A stretch of DNA of 33,639 bases from positions 1-33,639 of the forward strand of contig JAOLZO010000029.1 in the NCBI GenBank assembly GCA_028343845.1. Reading direction: 5' to 3'. Positions 1 to 9,231 of this stretch are shown piece after piece (position 1 is the first letter of the stretch; each line of letters opens with the position of its first letter). The notes under the pieces are model-generated. The model was given only the letters and a program-made list of their open reading frames with translations, did no database searches and was not told where the DNA came from. Origin of the DNA: Verrucomicrobiota bacterium. GTDB lineage: Bacteria; Verrucomicrobiota; Verrucomicrobiia; Opitutales; Seribacteraceae. The position numbers and the translations under genes were made by a program.

Positions 1-752
1 ACGTCGATTGAATGAAGAAGAAAATGAGCCATCAGGGAGGATCCGTGAGAACTGGGGTGAACACCATCTCCGGCCCAATGATTGGGCGGCGCGTATTTGA
101 CCGCTTCGTCGAACATCGATTGGAAGGGTACGAAAACGGCATGATGGGCTTGGGCTATCTTTTTGGCGGCGGCCCGGTATTTGTCGAACTCGGGGAACCA
201 TTTGTCGTTGACCGCGCCACACTTGAGAACGAAGGGCTCGCAGATGACCAGTTGGATCTTGGGCAGGGCTTTTGTCGTTCTCTCGATCAGTTGGTTGAAG
301 TCTTCCTCGTAGGTCTTGGCCGTTCCGTCATACCTTCCGTTGAGTCCATGCCAAATATCGTTTACCCCAATCAGGATGCTGAGGACGTCAGGCTTGAGCT
401 CAAGGCAGTCCTTGTCCCACCTGTCGGCAAGCTGGTGCACTTTGTTCCCGGAGATCCCCCGGTTGTGCAGGGTGAGCTGGTGTTCGGGGTTGGCAATGAG
501 CAATTGGGAACCGGCCATCCAGGCGTAGCCTTTTCCGAAGGATTTTTGTTCGTTCGGCTTAGGCTCCTTCTTGTTGCGTCCGGCATCGGTGATGGAATCG
601 CCTTGAAAGACCATGACCCCGCTCTTTTTCAAAGTGGCTTTGGCATTCTTCGAATGATGCCCGGCCATGGCCTGATTGGCAATGACCGGAGCAAGGCCGG
701 CGAGGGCAGCAGAGCCGAGGAGCTTTCTGCGTGAGAATTTTGATTCTATCAT
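1..752 (-). CDS. Tat-exported SGNH/GDSL-family hydrolase, 3' end beyond the left edge
   Basis: The minus strand reads open from an ATG at 752 to the window edge (250 codons, no stop). The product starts with a twin-arginine signal (SRRKLLG at residues 7-13, followed by an Ala/Leu-rich stretch), so it is probably exported folded to the periplasm. SGNH blocks are visible in order: block I GDSIT with nucleophile Ser53, a GISGN block II, a GVND block III, and a DGVHPS block V giving Asp229 and His232. These match the catalytic residues of GDSL esterases/lipases and acetyl-xylan or rhamnogalacturonan acetylesterases. The substrate cannot be told; deacetylation of polysaccharide is a reasonable guess given the sugar-handling genes nearby. 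It is transcribed away from ridA, from which it is separated by about 100 bases. The end is missing because of the window, not because the gene is broken. Confidence 0.9.
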   Translation of the reverse strand, partial: MIESKFSRRKLLGSAALAGLAPVIANQAMAGHHSKNAKATLKKSGVMVFQGDSITDAGRNKKEPKPNEQKSFGKGYAWMAGSQLLIANPEHQLTLHNRGISGNKVHQLADRWDKDCLELKPDVLSILIGVNDIWHGLNGRYDGTAKTYEEDFNQLIERTTKALPKIQLVICEPFVLKCGAVNDKWFPEFDKYRAAAKKIAQAHHAVFVPFQSMFDEAVKYAPPNHWAGDGVHPSSHGSSLMAHFLLHSID

Positions 753-855
753 AGGAATCTTGCTAGACGTTTAACTCGATGAATCAACCTCGAAATCATG
801 GAGGCGTTGAACTTTTGACGCTTGCTCAAGGGTCAGGGAATTTTAGTTTCGGGAG

Positions 856-1320
856 ATGACTGCAGAAGAAACTTTCGAGAAACTGGGTATCGAACTCCCT
901 CCTGCCCCCCAAGCCGCCGGGTTGTACAAGCCTTTGTTCGTCCATGACGGGCTGGTATACTTTTCCGGACATCTTCCGCTCTTGCCCGACGGGGAGATGG
1001 TCAAGGGCAAGGTGGGGGGAAACCTAAGCGTGGAGGAGGGAGCTCAGGCGGCCCGCCAAGTCGGACTGAACGTCTTGGCCACGGTGCGCGAAAGCTTGGG
1101 TTCATTGGATCGTGTGAATCGGGTGATCAAGCTTTTGGGTATGGTCAACGCCCAGCCTGACTTTACTCAGCATCCTCAGGTAATCAACGGATGCAGCGAA
1201 TTGTTCCGGGATGTCTGGGGAGAGGATTGCGGAGTGGGGACGCGCAGCGCATTCGGGGTCTCCGGTCTGCCCGCCGGAGCATGTGTGGAAATCGAGGGGG
1301 TTTTCCTGCTGGGAGAATGA
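856..1320 (+). CDS. RidA family protein (YjgF/YER057c/UK114)
   Basis: A 154-residue protein of the RidA superfamily, whose best-known members hydrolyse reactive enamine/imine intermediates released by PLP enzymes in the cytosol. Visible family features are the early GLYKP...GLVYFSGHLP segment, the middle NVLATVRESLGSLDRV helix, and a C-terminal GTRSAFGV segment. Arg130 sits where the catalytic Arg105 of E. coli RidA would be, and a late Glu (145 or 147) is in the region of the conserved acidic residue. It is about 25 residues longer than canonical RidA and resembles the longer YjgF-like subgroup, so imine deaminase activity is likely but unproven. The purine-rich GGGAG directly abuts the ATG and is too close to be an ideal ribosome site. 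The stop overlaps the next start (ATGA), implying a two-gene operon. Confidence 0.88.
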   Translation: MTAEETFEKLGIELPPAPQAAGLYKPLFVHDGLVYFSGHLPLLPDGEMVKGKVGGNLSVEEGAQAARQVGLNVLATVRESLGSLDRVNRVIKLLGMVNAQPDFTQHPQVINGCSELFRDVWGEDCGVGTRSAFGVSGLPAGACVEIEGVFLLGE

Positions 1321-1970
1321 GTTGGTCCAAAAAATTGCTTTGGTCGCTCTCGGTCCTCGTTCTTTTTTGCGCCCTGTTTTGGTTTTTCCGCAAGCCTTTG
1401 CTTACGGGGTATGCCGGTCTATTCAGCGTCCAAAGCGCAAACAAGGGAGCGGATGCGATCGTGTGTCTCTCAGGTGGTCGAGTCACCCGAGTGCCTGAAA
1501 CGCTCAGGTTGTGGAACCAAGGCTATGCCTCTTCGATCTACTTGACGGATTCGAAGAAACAGAACAAGGAATTCTCAAAACTCGAATCGGGAAACCTGAT
1601 GTTTGCCCAGCAGGTGGTCAGGAAGATGGAACTCAATGCCACTTGGCAAACGATTCCGAGCCTGACGGGCGGAGCAACCTCGACCTTCGACGAGGCGGAA
1701 GACGTTCTGGCTTACGCCAAGCAGAAAGGTTGGAAACGCATCATTATCGTGACCGATGAGTTTCATACCCGGAGAGCTCGCTACGCATTTGAGAAAATTT
1801 TTGACGGGAGCGGGATCGAGGTGGAGGCGGCAGGGGCAGTCAACGAGATTTTCTCAGATGATGACTGGTGGAAGTCGGACAAGGGCATTTCCTGCTATGT
1901 CCTCGAAACGATCAAGTTTCCGGTCTATTTCCTTTGGGATCAGGAACCGACCGTGGTGAGAAACGACTAG
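1317..1970 (+). CDS. YdcF-like protein (DUF218), membrane anchored
   Basis: A 217-residue DUF218/YdcF/SanA-type protein. The start chosen is the ATG at 1317, which overlaps the ridA stop as ATGA; a longer frame from 1191 lies wholly inside ridA. Residues about 5-24 form a single hydrophobic segment after a basic N-terminus, so the protein is probably anchored in the inner membrane with its domain in the periplasm. The DUF218 fold is recognised from GADAIVCLSGG near residue 43, ETLRLWNQGYA, LTDS, a central segment ending in a Ser/Thr-rich loop before a helix (TSTFDEAEDV), and IIIVTDEFHTRRARYAFEKI. Members are linked to envelope or vancomycin-related phenotypes, but no reaction is firmly established. 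Its TAG stop overlaps the stop of the convergent DUF1501 gene in the four bases CTAG, and no terminator separates them. Confidence 0.85.
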   Translation: MSWSKKLLWSLSVLVLFCALFWFFRKPLLTGYAGLFSVQSANKGADAIVCLSGGRVTRVPETLRLWNQGYASSIYLTDSKKQNKEFSKLESGNLMFAQQVVRKMELNATWQTIPSLTGGATSTFDEAEDVLAYAKQKGWKRIIIVTDEFHTRRARYAFEKIFDGSGIEVEAAGAVNEIFSDDDWWKSDKGISCYVLETIKFPVYFLWDQEPTVVRND

Positions 1971-3247
1971 GCGAGGATTTCCTTGATCGGCTTGGGCTTG
2001 CCCCCAAGAAAGGATGGTCGACCGGGCAGACGCCTGATTTTCGTGCCCGTCATGCCAAGGGCTTCCGCAATGGTGGCATGTAAGTCTTTGGGCTCGAATT
2101 CGGGAAAAGGGTCACGTCCGTTCTCATCGGTCTCCCCAACGGCGATTCCGCCCTTGATTCCTCCACCGGCAAGCATCGCTGAAAATCCATTGGGGTGATG
2201 ATCCCTCCCACCGTTGCTTTTGACCTTGGGAGTTCGGCCGAATTCGCTGGTCACCACGATCATGGTCGAATCGAGCATCCCGCGGTCCCGAAGGTCTGTC
2301 ATCAGGGAGGATACCGTCCCATCCAGTTCATTGGCGAGGTTGGCGAGGTTTTTGGAACCTCCGTGCATGGAGTCCCAACTTCGGTTTGAGGTCACTTCGA
2401 CATAGCGCACGCCCCGCTCAACCAATCTTCTCGCGAGGAGGGCTCCTTGCCCGAATGCATGATTTCCGTACCGGTTGCGCAGGTTTCCGGGTTCCCGCAT
2501 GATATCAAAGGGTTCGGCCATGTCACCGGATATGAACTTGACCGTTTGATCGTAAAAGTCCGAATAGGCTCGGACTTCCTCATGCGGGAAATAGTGAGCG
2601 AAGGAGGAAGAAAAGCCTTTGGCCAGTCGCACGCGTTTTTCGAGCTTGGCCTTGTCGATCTTTGGAAGAAGGTCCTTGATCCCACGGGAAGCGTTGCCGA
2701 TGGGAAGAGGACTGTAGTCGGGGGCAAGGAAACCGGGCCCGGGATTTCCACTTGCGATGACCACGCTGGAGGGAAGGATCGGATCGGATTTGCCAAGGAA
2801 CATCTGGGCCCACGACCCAAGTTGCGGATGGGTCATTCCGGTTCTTTGACGGTAACCGGTATGCATGACATAGCGGGCTTGGGAATGCGCCCCGGTCTTG
2901 GTCGTCATGGAGCGGATCACCGAGAGATCGTTTCCTTGCATGGCGAGCTTGGGCAACTTGTCGGAGATTTTCAGGTCGGGGCTTTGGGTGGCGATGGGCT
3001 TGCTGGGACCTCCGATGCCCGGGGACTCCTTGGGGTCAAAGGTGTCGGTTTGGCTCATCCCTCCTTTCATGTATAAAAAGATGACTCGTTCGCAGGGCGC
3101 TTTCTTCAAGGATTTTTGAGAACTGGGCGCTTCCTCGGCTCCGGTCAGGAAACAGGGTGCCAAACTGACCCCTAAGGTCGTTTTGGCGGCATAAAGAAGA
3201 AAGGCCCTGCGGCTCGGCTCGTCGAGAGTTTGCAGTAGTTCTTTCAT
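1967..3247 (-). CDS. DUF1501 domain protein, Tat signal
   Basis: A 426-residue DUF1501 protein, a sulfatase/alkaline-phosphatase-like family abundant in Planctomycetota and Verrucomicrobiota. The N-terminus has a twin-arginine signal (SRRAFLLYAAKTTLGVSLAP, residues 12-31). Family hallmarks visible are a long insert-free body with IFLYMKGGMSQTDTFDPK, the ISDKLPKLA and HTGYRQRTGMTHPQLGSW segments, GVRYVEVTSNRSWDSM, and the C-terminal TSEFGRTPKVKSNGGRDHHPNGFSA-type block (EFGRTP plus GRDHHP). That block carries the Asp/His residues equivalent to metal ligands in the alkaline phosphatase superfamily. Actual activity is unknown. It follows the DUF1549/DUF1553 gene by 19 bases on the same strand. 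That pairing is the usual one for the family and implies one transcript and a joint periplasmic role. Confidence 0.93.
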   Translation of the reverse strand: MKELLQTLDEPSRRAFLLYAAKTTLGVSLAPCFLTGAEEAPSSQKSLKKAPCERVIFLYMKGGMSQTDTFDPKESPGIGGPSKPIATQSPDLKISDKLPKLAMQGNDLSVIRSMTTKTGAHSQARYVMHTGYRQRTGMTHPQLGSWAQMFLGKSDPILPSSVVIASGNPGPGFLAPDYSPLPIGNASRGIKDLLPKIDKAKLEKRVRLAKGFSSSFAHYFPHEEVRAYSDFYDQTVKFISGDMAEPFDIMREPGNLRNRYGNHAFGQGALLARRLVERGVRYVEVTSNRSWDSMHGGSKNLANLANELDGTVSSLMTDLRDRGMLDSTMIVVTSEFGRTPKVKSNGGRDHHPNGFSAMLAGGGIKGGIAVGETDENGRDPFPEFEPKDLHATIAEALGMTGTKIRRLPGRPSFLGGKPKPIKEILA

Positions 3248-3266
3248 GGTATCGTAGGTCGGTGGG

Positions 3267-5219
3267 TTACTTGATGAAGAAAAATTCCGGGGTGTTGAGC
3301 AGGGCCCAGATCAAATCGGAAAGATCGCTCTCCGAAGATCCGGTTTGCTTGAGCAATAGGGCCTTTTCAGATTCCGTAGGCAAGCGGTTCAATATGCTCA
3401 GAAAGGCGACTTCGGCTTGCTTTCGAGGGTCGGAAACCGAACGCACTTTTCGGAAAAGGAGCGAGTCGTCACCGGTGAGGACCTCGGTGGGAAACCCGTT
3501 CATCAATTCCATCAACTGGGGAACGGATCCGACCCGACTGGATGCCCCGACGACGAATAGTCTTTCGGACTGCCCGAATTTCCTTAGCAAGTGTCCGGAC
3601 GGTGCAGGCTGGGGAAGTTCGGACGCCCGGGCCAGGATGAGGTTGTTGCGTTTCTTCCCAGTTCTGGAGGATACGCTGATTCTTTGCTGGGAGAGAGAGG
3701 TTTGATCGTTTCCTTCAACCAGGATGGTTTCACCGGTTCGGGAATCAACCAGGCGATATTTCCCATCCGTCCGGTTATCGATGAATTCCAGGGCAGACCA
3801 TCCGTCGCGAACGTCCAGCAGGCTCGGAGGGGCAGGCTGTCTATACCTCAAGGGATCCTTGACCATGAGCGTAACCAGGGAATCCCAAATCTGCTCGGCG
3901 GACATTCTGCGCAGAACCGGACCGGGGAAGTGAAACCTCTTTCCTTCTGCCGTTTCGACCCGGGAGGCCAGGCGGTTGTAGGATTTGCTGTGAAGCACGA
4001 CCCAGGAAAAGGCCCGCAGATCGAAGTCGAGGGCGACCATGACTTCGGAAAGGGTCTTGAGGAGGAGCGGGTTGCTTGCCTTCCTGATTTCCACGTTATG
4101 CAAGGGTTCGGCCACTCCCTGACCGAGATAACGGGCCCACATCCGGTTGGCGATAGCAAGGGAAAACCAACCGTTTTGCGGGTGAGACAGCCAATACCCC
4201 AATTGTTCTCGAAGGTTTGCGTTTTTCGGACCTCCAAGGGGCCGGCCCACGATGAATGCGGGTTTTACGACGTCGCCCGGCTTGGCATCGTCATATTGAT
4301 AGTCGTCGGGCAGGGGAAGCTCGGAGGACCTGTCGTCATAGACAGAGAGAATCTTACCTTCGGATAGCTTTTTGAAGTCTTGACGAAAGGACTTGATCTT
4401 CTTTTGGGCCATCTGGTTGTTTCCATACTTGCTCTTGACGGCCGTACTGAACCGGGGGTGATGGAAAAGCTTTTCCTTTGCGGCATAAATCATCTTCCGT
4501 TCCTTTTCTTTTTTCAAGTCATCCCCTTTTCCGATTTCCAGTTCCCCGAGATAGGATGCGAAGGCATAGTATTGCTTTTGCGTCCAATCGTCAGAGGGAT
4601 GATCATGGCACTGGGCGCATGCGATATCCTTGGCCAGAAAGATCTTCGTCATGAAAGCGACGTGATCGAGCTTCATGTCCTTGTCCCGAAGGTGATATCC
4701 GGTGGCTGGGTTTTCCATGATCGATCCGGATGAGGAGACCATTTCGTAAACCATCCTGTTGTAGGGCTTGTCCTGATGGATGGAGTCTTTCATCCACCCC
4801 ATGAAAAATTCGGAACCCAAATCCTTATCGGAGCTCTTTGACTGAATGCGCAGGAGATTGGCAAAATAGTTGAAGGTGTGACTGACGTAACCTTCGGATG
4901 CCAGAAGCCTGTTGATCAAGTAGGTGCGCTTGCGGGGTCTCTCGTCATTGGCGAAGTGGACGAGTTCCTCATAAGTCGGGATCGTTCCGGTCAGGTCGAC
5001 GTAGACCCGCCTGGCGAACAGGAAATCGTTCATAGGCGAATTGTAGGGCAATTTTTCCTGAGAGAGTTTTTGATCGATGACCGCGTTGATCCTTTGCACG
5101 CTTGTGCGCATGATACCCGCTTTTTCCTTGGAAGGATTGAAAGGAGCGGGCTGCGGGCGGGCGGCCCAAAGAGGGGTCAGACAAGTGAGCAGCAAGGGAA
5201 TCAACAACGGGCGGTGCAT
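3267..5219 (-). CDS. DUF1549/DUF1553 domain protein (PSCyt2/PSD1), exported
   Basis: A 650-residue protein with a Sec-type signal peptide (about residues 1-20, Leu-rich, ending WAA). The N-terminal half is DUF1549: FLFARRVYVDLTGTIPTYEEL near residue 65, then ACAQCHDHPSDDW near residues 200-212, whose CxxCH resembles a c-type heme-binding site. The C-terminal half is DUF1553: ANRMWARYLGQGVAEP near residue 360, an FSWVVLHSKSYNR block and a terminal LIWALLNTPEFFFIK. The pair DUF1549-DUF1553 next to DUF1501 is common in the PVC superphylum, but its biochemical role is unknown; a periplasmic redox or polysaccharide-related function is inferred only from the cytochrome-like motif and usual company. 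There is no N-terminal cytochrome domain as seen in longer planctomycete members. First gene of the two-gene minus-strand unit. Confidence 0.93.
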   Translation of the reverse strand: MHRPLLIPLLLTCLTPLWAARPQPAPFNPSKEKAGIMRTSVQRINAVIDQKLSQEKLPYNSPMNDFLFARRVYVDLTGTIPTYEELVHFANDERPRKRTYLINRLLASEGYVSHTFNYFANLLRIQSKSSDKDLGSEFFMGWMKDSIHQDKPYNRMVYEMVSSSGSIMENPATGYHLRDKDMKLDHVAFMTKIFLAKDIACAQCHDHPSDDWTQKQYYAFASYLGELEIGKGDDLKKEKERKMIYAAKEKLFHHPRFSTAVKSKYGNNQMAQKKIKSFRQDFKKLSEGKILSVYDDRSSELPLPDDYQYDDAKPGDVVKPAFIVGRPLGGPKNANLREQLGYWLSHPQNGWFSLAIANRMWARYLGQGVAEPLHNVEIRKASNPLLLKTLSEVMVALDFDLRAFSWVVLHSKSYNRLASRVETAEGKRFHFPGPVLRRMSAEQIWDSLVTLMVKDPLRYRQPAPPSLLDVRDGWSALEFIDNRTDGKYRLVDSRTGETILVEGNDQTSLSQQRISVSSRTGKKRNNLILARASELPQPAPSGHLLRKFGQSERLFVVGASSRVGSVPQLMELMNGFPTEVLTGDDSLLFRKVRSVSDPRKQAEVAFLSILNRLPTESEKALLLKQTGSSESDLSDLIWALLNTPEFFFIK

Positions 5220-5301
5220 GGGAAAAAGTGAGCTTATCTGAACAATAGGCTCATTTCAGTCGAAAACGCAAGCGATGGAGGCTGGAAAAATTACCGCATC
5301 A

Positions 5302-5323
5302 AAACTCTCGAAAAGGAGAGTTT
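5302..5323 (-). terminator. hairpin, possible terminator of the 9515-5357 operon
   Basis: A perfect inverted repeat with 8-base arms (AAACTCTC and GAGAGTTT) and a 6-base loop. Read on the minus strand it lies about 33 bases after the Gfo/Idh stop and is followed by TTTT before GA. The short T run makes it a weak intrinsic terminator. It could alternatively be a regulatory palindrome ahead of the DUF1549 gene, whose start is about 80 bases further on. Confidence 0.5.
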
Positions 5324-5356
5324 CAAAAGCTTGCAAAGGGAAAATGCCGTGGTGTG

Positions 5357-6772
5357 CTATACCTTTTCAGGAACGACGAAGGGGGCGCGGTAGTTCCGGG
5401 TAAGCAAGTTATTGGCTTCGTCATCACCCTTGATCGACTCGGTCTTGGAGTCGAACTCGAGGGTCCGGCCAACGACGTAGTCAGTATCCTCGAGCTTGAG
5501 CCCGTTCTCCTTCAAGTGTTCCTTCATTCGCTCGAAATACTCGGACGCCTTCTTGTTGTTGCCAAATGCGTTGGTCTTCTTGTTGAAGCCTTGTTTTTCT
5601 CCCAACTGGTAGGAAACGTTCGCCAAGTGGCAAAGACCGCTGGAAACGTGACCTTCGTAAACGTGGGCGTTGAGATCCTCGGTCTTTCGGCTGCGGACTG
5701 CGTGGATGAAGTTTTCGAAGATATCTCCCTTGCCGCGGTCGGACAATGGATTCCTGATCCCCTTCATGTCATAGCTTTTCGAGGTCTGCTGAGATGCGTT
5801 CTTATCGAAGTAGGTCTTGTTGGATACCCCCATGTTCGACTTGCCGGACAAGCCACGCACATCGAATACAAGAAGGGACTCCCCATAATCAAAGATAGTC
5901 AATTGGGTGTTTGCGGTTTCACCCTGGTCTTCGTATCCGAACCGGCCACCCACGCTCACCACGCTCTTGGGCCAACGGGCGCCCGGGATCATCCAACGGG
6001 CGATATCCATCTGGTGAACCCCTTGGTTTCCAATGTCCCCGTTTCCATATTTCCAAAACCAGTGCCAGTTGTAGTGTACCAGGTTTTTATGAAAGTCTTC
6101 CTTTTCGGCAGGTCCGGTCCAGATATCGAAATCGAGCGCGGCGGGAGGCTTTTCGGTTTTCTTGAAGCCGATCGAACCACGACGCTTATGGCAGGTTCCG
6201 AGAGCGACTTCCAGTTTACCATGCTTCCCGGCGGCGATTTCTTGCGCTTGGTCGGCCCATCTCTGGATGGAGCGGTTTTGGGTGCCGTGCTGGACGATCC
6301 GTCCATATTTCTTGGCCGCTTCGACGAGTTTTCCACCTTCGAAAATGTTGTGGCTAAGTGGTTTCTCGACATAGACGTCCTTGCCCGCCTGGCATGCCCA
6401 GATCGACATCAAGCTGTGCCAGTGGTTGGGTGTTGCAATGGAAATGACGTCGACGTCCTTGTTGTCAAGGGCCTTGCGGACGTCCTGCACGCATTCGGGC
6501 GTATTCTTGAACTTGCTCGCGACAAACTTCTTGCGGCCATCGTAGAGGCTGGAGTCTGGGTCGACCAAGTGTGAAATCGTAACGTTCTTCTGACGCCCAT
6601 GACCACCGATATGGGCGGCTCCGCGTCCCTTGATCCCGCAAACCGCGACGTTAACTCGCTCATTGGCTCCGATTACCTTACCTGATGATTTGGTCCCGCT
6701 GATGGTGAAGGCTCCGAATGCGGTGGAGGCGAGGGCGGACTGACGAATGAAGGATCTTCTGCTTTGATTCAT
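5357..6772 (-). CDS. Gfo/Idh/MocA family oxidoreductase, Tat signal
   Basis: A 471-residue NAD(P)-dependent sugar dehydrogenase-like protein. The N-terminus carries a twin-arginine signal (QSRRSFIRQSALASTAFGAF), so it acts outside the cytoplasm with cofactor brought by Tat export. The Rossmann part starts with NVAVCGIKGRG near residue 40, continues with the HLVDPDSSL and DVDVISIATPNHWHSLM segments, and has the family EKP motif (KDVYVEKPLSH). The C-terminal domain contains NWHWFWKYGNGDIGNQGVHQMDIARWMI, which includes the typical GNxGxHxxD substrate-site block. Secreted members of this family in PVC bacteria and Bacteroidetes are linked to C3 oxidation of glycosides. The gene lies 37 bases after the DUF1080 gene and ends the four-gene operon, which supports 3-keto-glycoside chemistry. 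Confidence 0.92.
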   Translation of the reverse strand: MNQSRRSFIRQSALASTAFGAFTISGTKSSGKVIGANERVNVAVCGIKGRGAAHIGGHGRQKNVTISHLVDPDSSLYDGRKKFVASKFKNTPECVQDVRKALDNKDVDVISIATPNHWHSLMSIWACQAGKDVYVEKPLSHNIFEGGKLVEAAKKYGRIVQHGTQNRSIQRWADQAQEIAAGKHGKLEVALGTCHKRRGSIGFKKTEKPPAALDFDIWTGPAEKEDFHKNLVHYNWHWFWKYGNGDIGNQGVHQMDIARWMIPGARWPKSVVSVGGRFGYEDQGETANTQLTIFDYGESLLVFDVRGLSGKSNMGVSNKTYFDKNASQQTSKSYDMKGIRNPLSDRGKGDIFENFIHAVRSRKTEDLNAHVYEGHVSSGLCHLANVSYQLGEKQGFNKKTNAFGNNKKASEYFERMKEHLKENGLKLEDTDYVVGRTLEFDSKTESIKGDDEANNLLTRNYRAPFVVPEKV

Positions 6773-6809
6773 GATAGGCGTTTTCAGGGTTCTTTTGGGT
6801 TACGATTGT

Positions 6810-7448
6810 TTAAAGGGTTTTGATTTGAATTTTCCGATAGTGGCATTCCAAAGGGGGACCGCTGTGAATCTGCAATCCGAGCCTGCCTTTCAAAGGAATT
6901 TCCTTTTGCGGTTCGGTGAAGTCAACCGTTTGTTTGCCGTTAAGCCAAATTTTTATAACGGGACCCTTGGTCAGAACTCTCAACTTGTTCCATTCCCCTT
7001 TCGGGTTGACCCAGAAGTTGACTTTATCCTGTGGTGCTTGGGCGAGCATCTTTCTCCTGCGCGACTCGTCGTACAGGAACCCCCAGATCGTTCCCTTGCT
7101 CCAACTCCCTATGTCACACTGGTAGCCGATCATTTCGTGGTGGTTCGGGATGCGCTGGCTTCTGAACTGGACACCGGCATTGTTTCCGGGGCCGACTAGC
7201 TTGGCTTCGAAGCGCAATTCAAAGTCGCCGTATTCCTTCTTGCTTACGAGAAATTCGTTGTTGGGTACTTTTTTGTTCAGGAAGCCAGCCACGATGGCAC
7301 CCTTTTCCACCCTGAAGAATTCCTTCTTTCCTTCCCATCCGTTGAGGGTCTTCCCATCGAAAAGGGAGACGAAGCCCTCGTCTTTTTTCTTCTCGGCCCC
7401 AAGGCCGCAGGCGATGAACGAAAGGAGCAGGACGGGGCGGATTTTCAT
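6810..7448 (-). CDS. DUF1080 (3-keto-disaccharide hydrolase-like) protein
   Basis: A 212-residue protein, nearly all of it one DUF1080 domain, a concanavalin-like jelly-roll fold. Recognised segments are EGFVSLFDGKTLNGWEG near residue 25, the NNEFLVSKKEYGDFELRFEAK strand pair, NAGVQFRSQRI, IGYQCDIG, and the final GRLGLQIHSG...CHYRKIQIK block. The N-terminus is a signal peptide; FIAC near residue 14 is close to, but not a perfect match for, a lipobox, so it might be a lipoprotein. Family members cleave 3-keto-glycosides. The start is 4 bases after the symporter stop and the stop is 37 bases before the Gfo/Idh start, so oxidation, cleavage and uptake appear co-expressed. Confidence 0.92.
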   Translation of the reverse strand: MKIRPVLLLSFIACGLGAEKKKDEGFVSLFDGKTLNGWEGKKEFFRVEKGAIVAGFLNKKVPNNEFLVSKKEYGDFELRFEAKLVGPGNNAGVQFRSQRIPNHHEMIGYQCDIGSWSKGTIWGFLYDESRRRKMLAQAPQDKVNFWVNPKGEWNKLRVLTKGPVIKIWLNGKQTVDFTEPQKEIPLKGRLGLQIHSGPPLECHYRKIQIKTL

Positions 7449-7452
7449 GAAA

Positions 7453-9231
7453 TCAGTGCTCAGACGCTTGGCCCGCTCCCTTGGGTATGCGAATGTTCTC
7501 GACCATATCCTGAACCTCTTGGGGGGGAGGAGGAGTAAAGCGGCTCACGACAAAGGCGACGGAGAAATTGATCAGCATCCCGACAAAGCCGATTCCCTCG
7601 GGCGATATGCCGAACCAATACTCTTTGCTTTCCGTAAGGAATTGAAAATAAACGATATAGCTCAAGGTGAACCCGATTCCGGTAATCATTCCCGCAATGG
7701 CTCCCTCTTTGTTTACTTTTTTGGAGAAAATTCCCATGATCAAGGTCGGGAAAAAGGAGGATGCGGCCAGACCGAAGGCAAAGGCTACCGTTTTGGCCAC
7801 GAAACTGGAGGGTGGATTGATCCCAAAATAAGCCGCCACGAGAACGGCTCCCAGAGAAGCCAGCCGGGCATAGCGCATTTCCTGCTTGTCCGATATCCCG
7901 GGCTTGATGATCTTTTTCATCAGGTCGTGGGAGACTGACGTCGAAAGCACCAGCAAAAGGCCGGCGGCGGTGGAGAGCGCGGCGGCGACGCACCCTGCCA
8001 TCACCAATGCAATGATCCACTTGGGCAACCCTGCCATCTCGGGGTTTGCCAAAACAATGATATCCTTGTCGTAGTAGACCTCATTTTCCGATACTTGATC
8101 GATTTTGTTGGTTACCGGTCGAGGCCCGTTTTCAATCCTTTTGGAATCCTCGAATTCGGGTTTGCCCGCAAAGACGTTGCCCGCCCGGTATTGCATGATC
8201 CCATCCCCGTTTTTGTCAACCCAGGCGATCATGCCCTGGCTTTCCCAGTTTGTAAACCACTGGGGCGCCTCCTGGTATTTCTTCTCGTTGATTTCCTCGA
8301 TGAAATTAGTCCGGGCGAACATTCCTAGGGCAGGGGCGGTCAGGTAGATGATGGCAATGAAACTCAAGGTCCAGTAAGCTGATTTTCGGACGGCCTTGAC
8401 GTTTTTTACGGTAAAGAAACGGACGATGACGTGGGGAAGTCCAGCCGTTCCGACCATCAAGGCCGCCGTTATGCAAAAGAGGTCCAATGTATTGCCGGAC
8501 CCCTCGGTGTATTCCTTGAATCCCAAATCGGTGGAAATCTGGTTTATTTTTTCCAACAGAGGCTGGCTGTGCTCCTGGCCTTCCTTGACGTAATCTCCGA
8601 TCAGACCGAGCTGGGGGATGACGTTTCCGGTAATGATCATGGAAATGAAGATCACCGGAATGGTGTAGGCGAAGACCATGACGCAGTATTGCGCGACTTG
8701 GGTGTAGGTGATCCCTTTCATCCCTCCCAGACCGGCATAAAAGTAAACGATCCCTCCTCCGATCAAGACCCCTTGCCAAATTTCGATGGCAAAAAGCCTT
8801 GAGAAAACGATGCCGACTCCTCTCATTTGCCCCATGATATAAGTCATGCAGATGAAAATGGCGCAAATGACCGCTACCATTCTGGCGGCATTCGAATAAA
8901 AGCGGTCGCCCACGAAGTCAGGAACGGTCGCTTTGCCGAACTTTCTGAGGTAGGGAACCATCAAGGTGGTCAGGAGTACGAACCCGCCCGTCCAGCCCAT
9001 GAGGAATTTCGAGGCTCCGTATCCGGCGGCTGCGATCCCTCCGGCCATGGAAATGAAAGTGGCCGCTGACATCCAGTCGGCAGCGGTGGCCATGCCGTTG
9101 GCAAAGGGGGATACGCCCCTGCTTGCGACGTAATATTCCTTGGTGGAACCGGCTCTGGACCGTATCGCTATGTAAACGTATATGCCAAAGGTAATTCCGA
9201 TGAAGATAAAATTCCAGGTCGTCTGATCCAT
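7453..9231 (-). CDS. sodium:solute symporter family protein (VC_2705 type)
   Basis: A 592-residue SSS-family inner-membrane transporter with about 13 hydrophobic segments. Typical features are the N-terminal [21 protein letters not shown] helix, [24 protein letters not shown] near residue 38 (substrate/Na+ site region of the acetate-permease branch), [15 protein letters not shown] near residue 260, and [18 protein letters not shown] near residue 425. A soluble loop around residues 315-390 contains [10 protein letters not shown], an EF-hand-like loop that I recall as usual for the VC_2705 subgroup. Its start overlaps the stop of the DUF4212 gene (TGATG), the partner normally found with this transporter. 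The substrate is unknown: acetate-permease naming would over-read it, and the downstream sugar genes hint at a carbohydrate-derived substrate. Confidence 0.92.
   Translation of the reverse strand: MDQTTWNFIFIGITFGIYVYIAIRSRAGSTKEYYVASRGVSPFANGMATAADWMSAATFISMAGGIAAAGYGASKFLMGWTGGFVLLTTLMVPYLRKFGKATVPDFVGDRFYSNAARMVAVICAIFICMTYIMGQMRGVGIVFSRLFAIEIWQGVLIGGGIVYFYAGLGGMKGITYTQVAQYCVMVFAYTIPVIFISMIITGNVIPQLGLIGDYVKEGQEHSQPLLEKINQISTDLGFKEYTEGSGNTLDLFCITAALMVGTAGLPHVIVRFFTVKNVKAVRKSAYWTLSFIAIIYLTAPALGMFARTNFIEEINEKKYQEAPQWFTNWESQGMIAWVDKNGDGIMQYRAGNVFAGKPEFEDSKRIENGPRPVTNKIDQVSENEVYYDKDIIVLANPEMAGLPKWIIALVMAGCVAAALSTAAGLLLVLSTSVSHDLMKKIIKPGISDKQEMRYARLASLGAVLVAAYFGINPPSSFVAKTVAFAFGLAASSFFPTLIMGIFSKKVNKEGAIAGMITGIGFTLSYIVYFQFLTESKEYWFGISPEGIGFVGMLINFSVAFVVSRFTPPPPQEVQDMVENIRIPKGAGQASEH

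Noticed and set aside
12-734. A 240-codon plus-strand frame at the left edge
   Set aside because: It lies opposite a clear SGNH hydrolase with all catalytic blocks on the minus strand; its own translation has no recognisable motif.
1191-1316. Upstream extension of the YdcF-like gene
   Set aside because: It lies wholly inside ridA in another frame and would place 42 extra residues before a good membrane anchor.
7453-9231. Annotation of the symporter as an acetate permease
   Set aside because: The family resemblance is to the VC_2705 subgroup paired with DUF4212, whose substrate is not established; context points to sugar chemistry.
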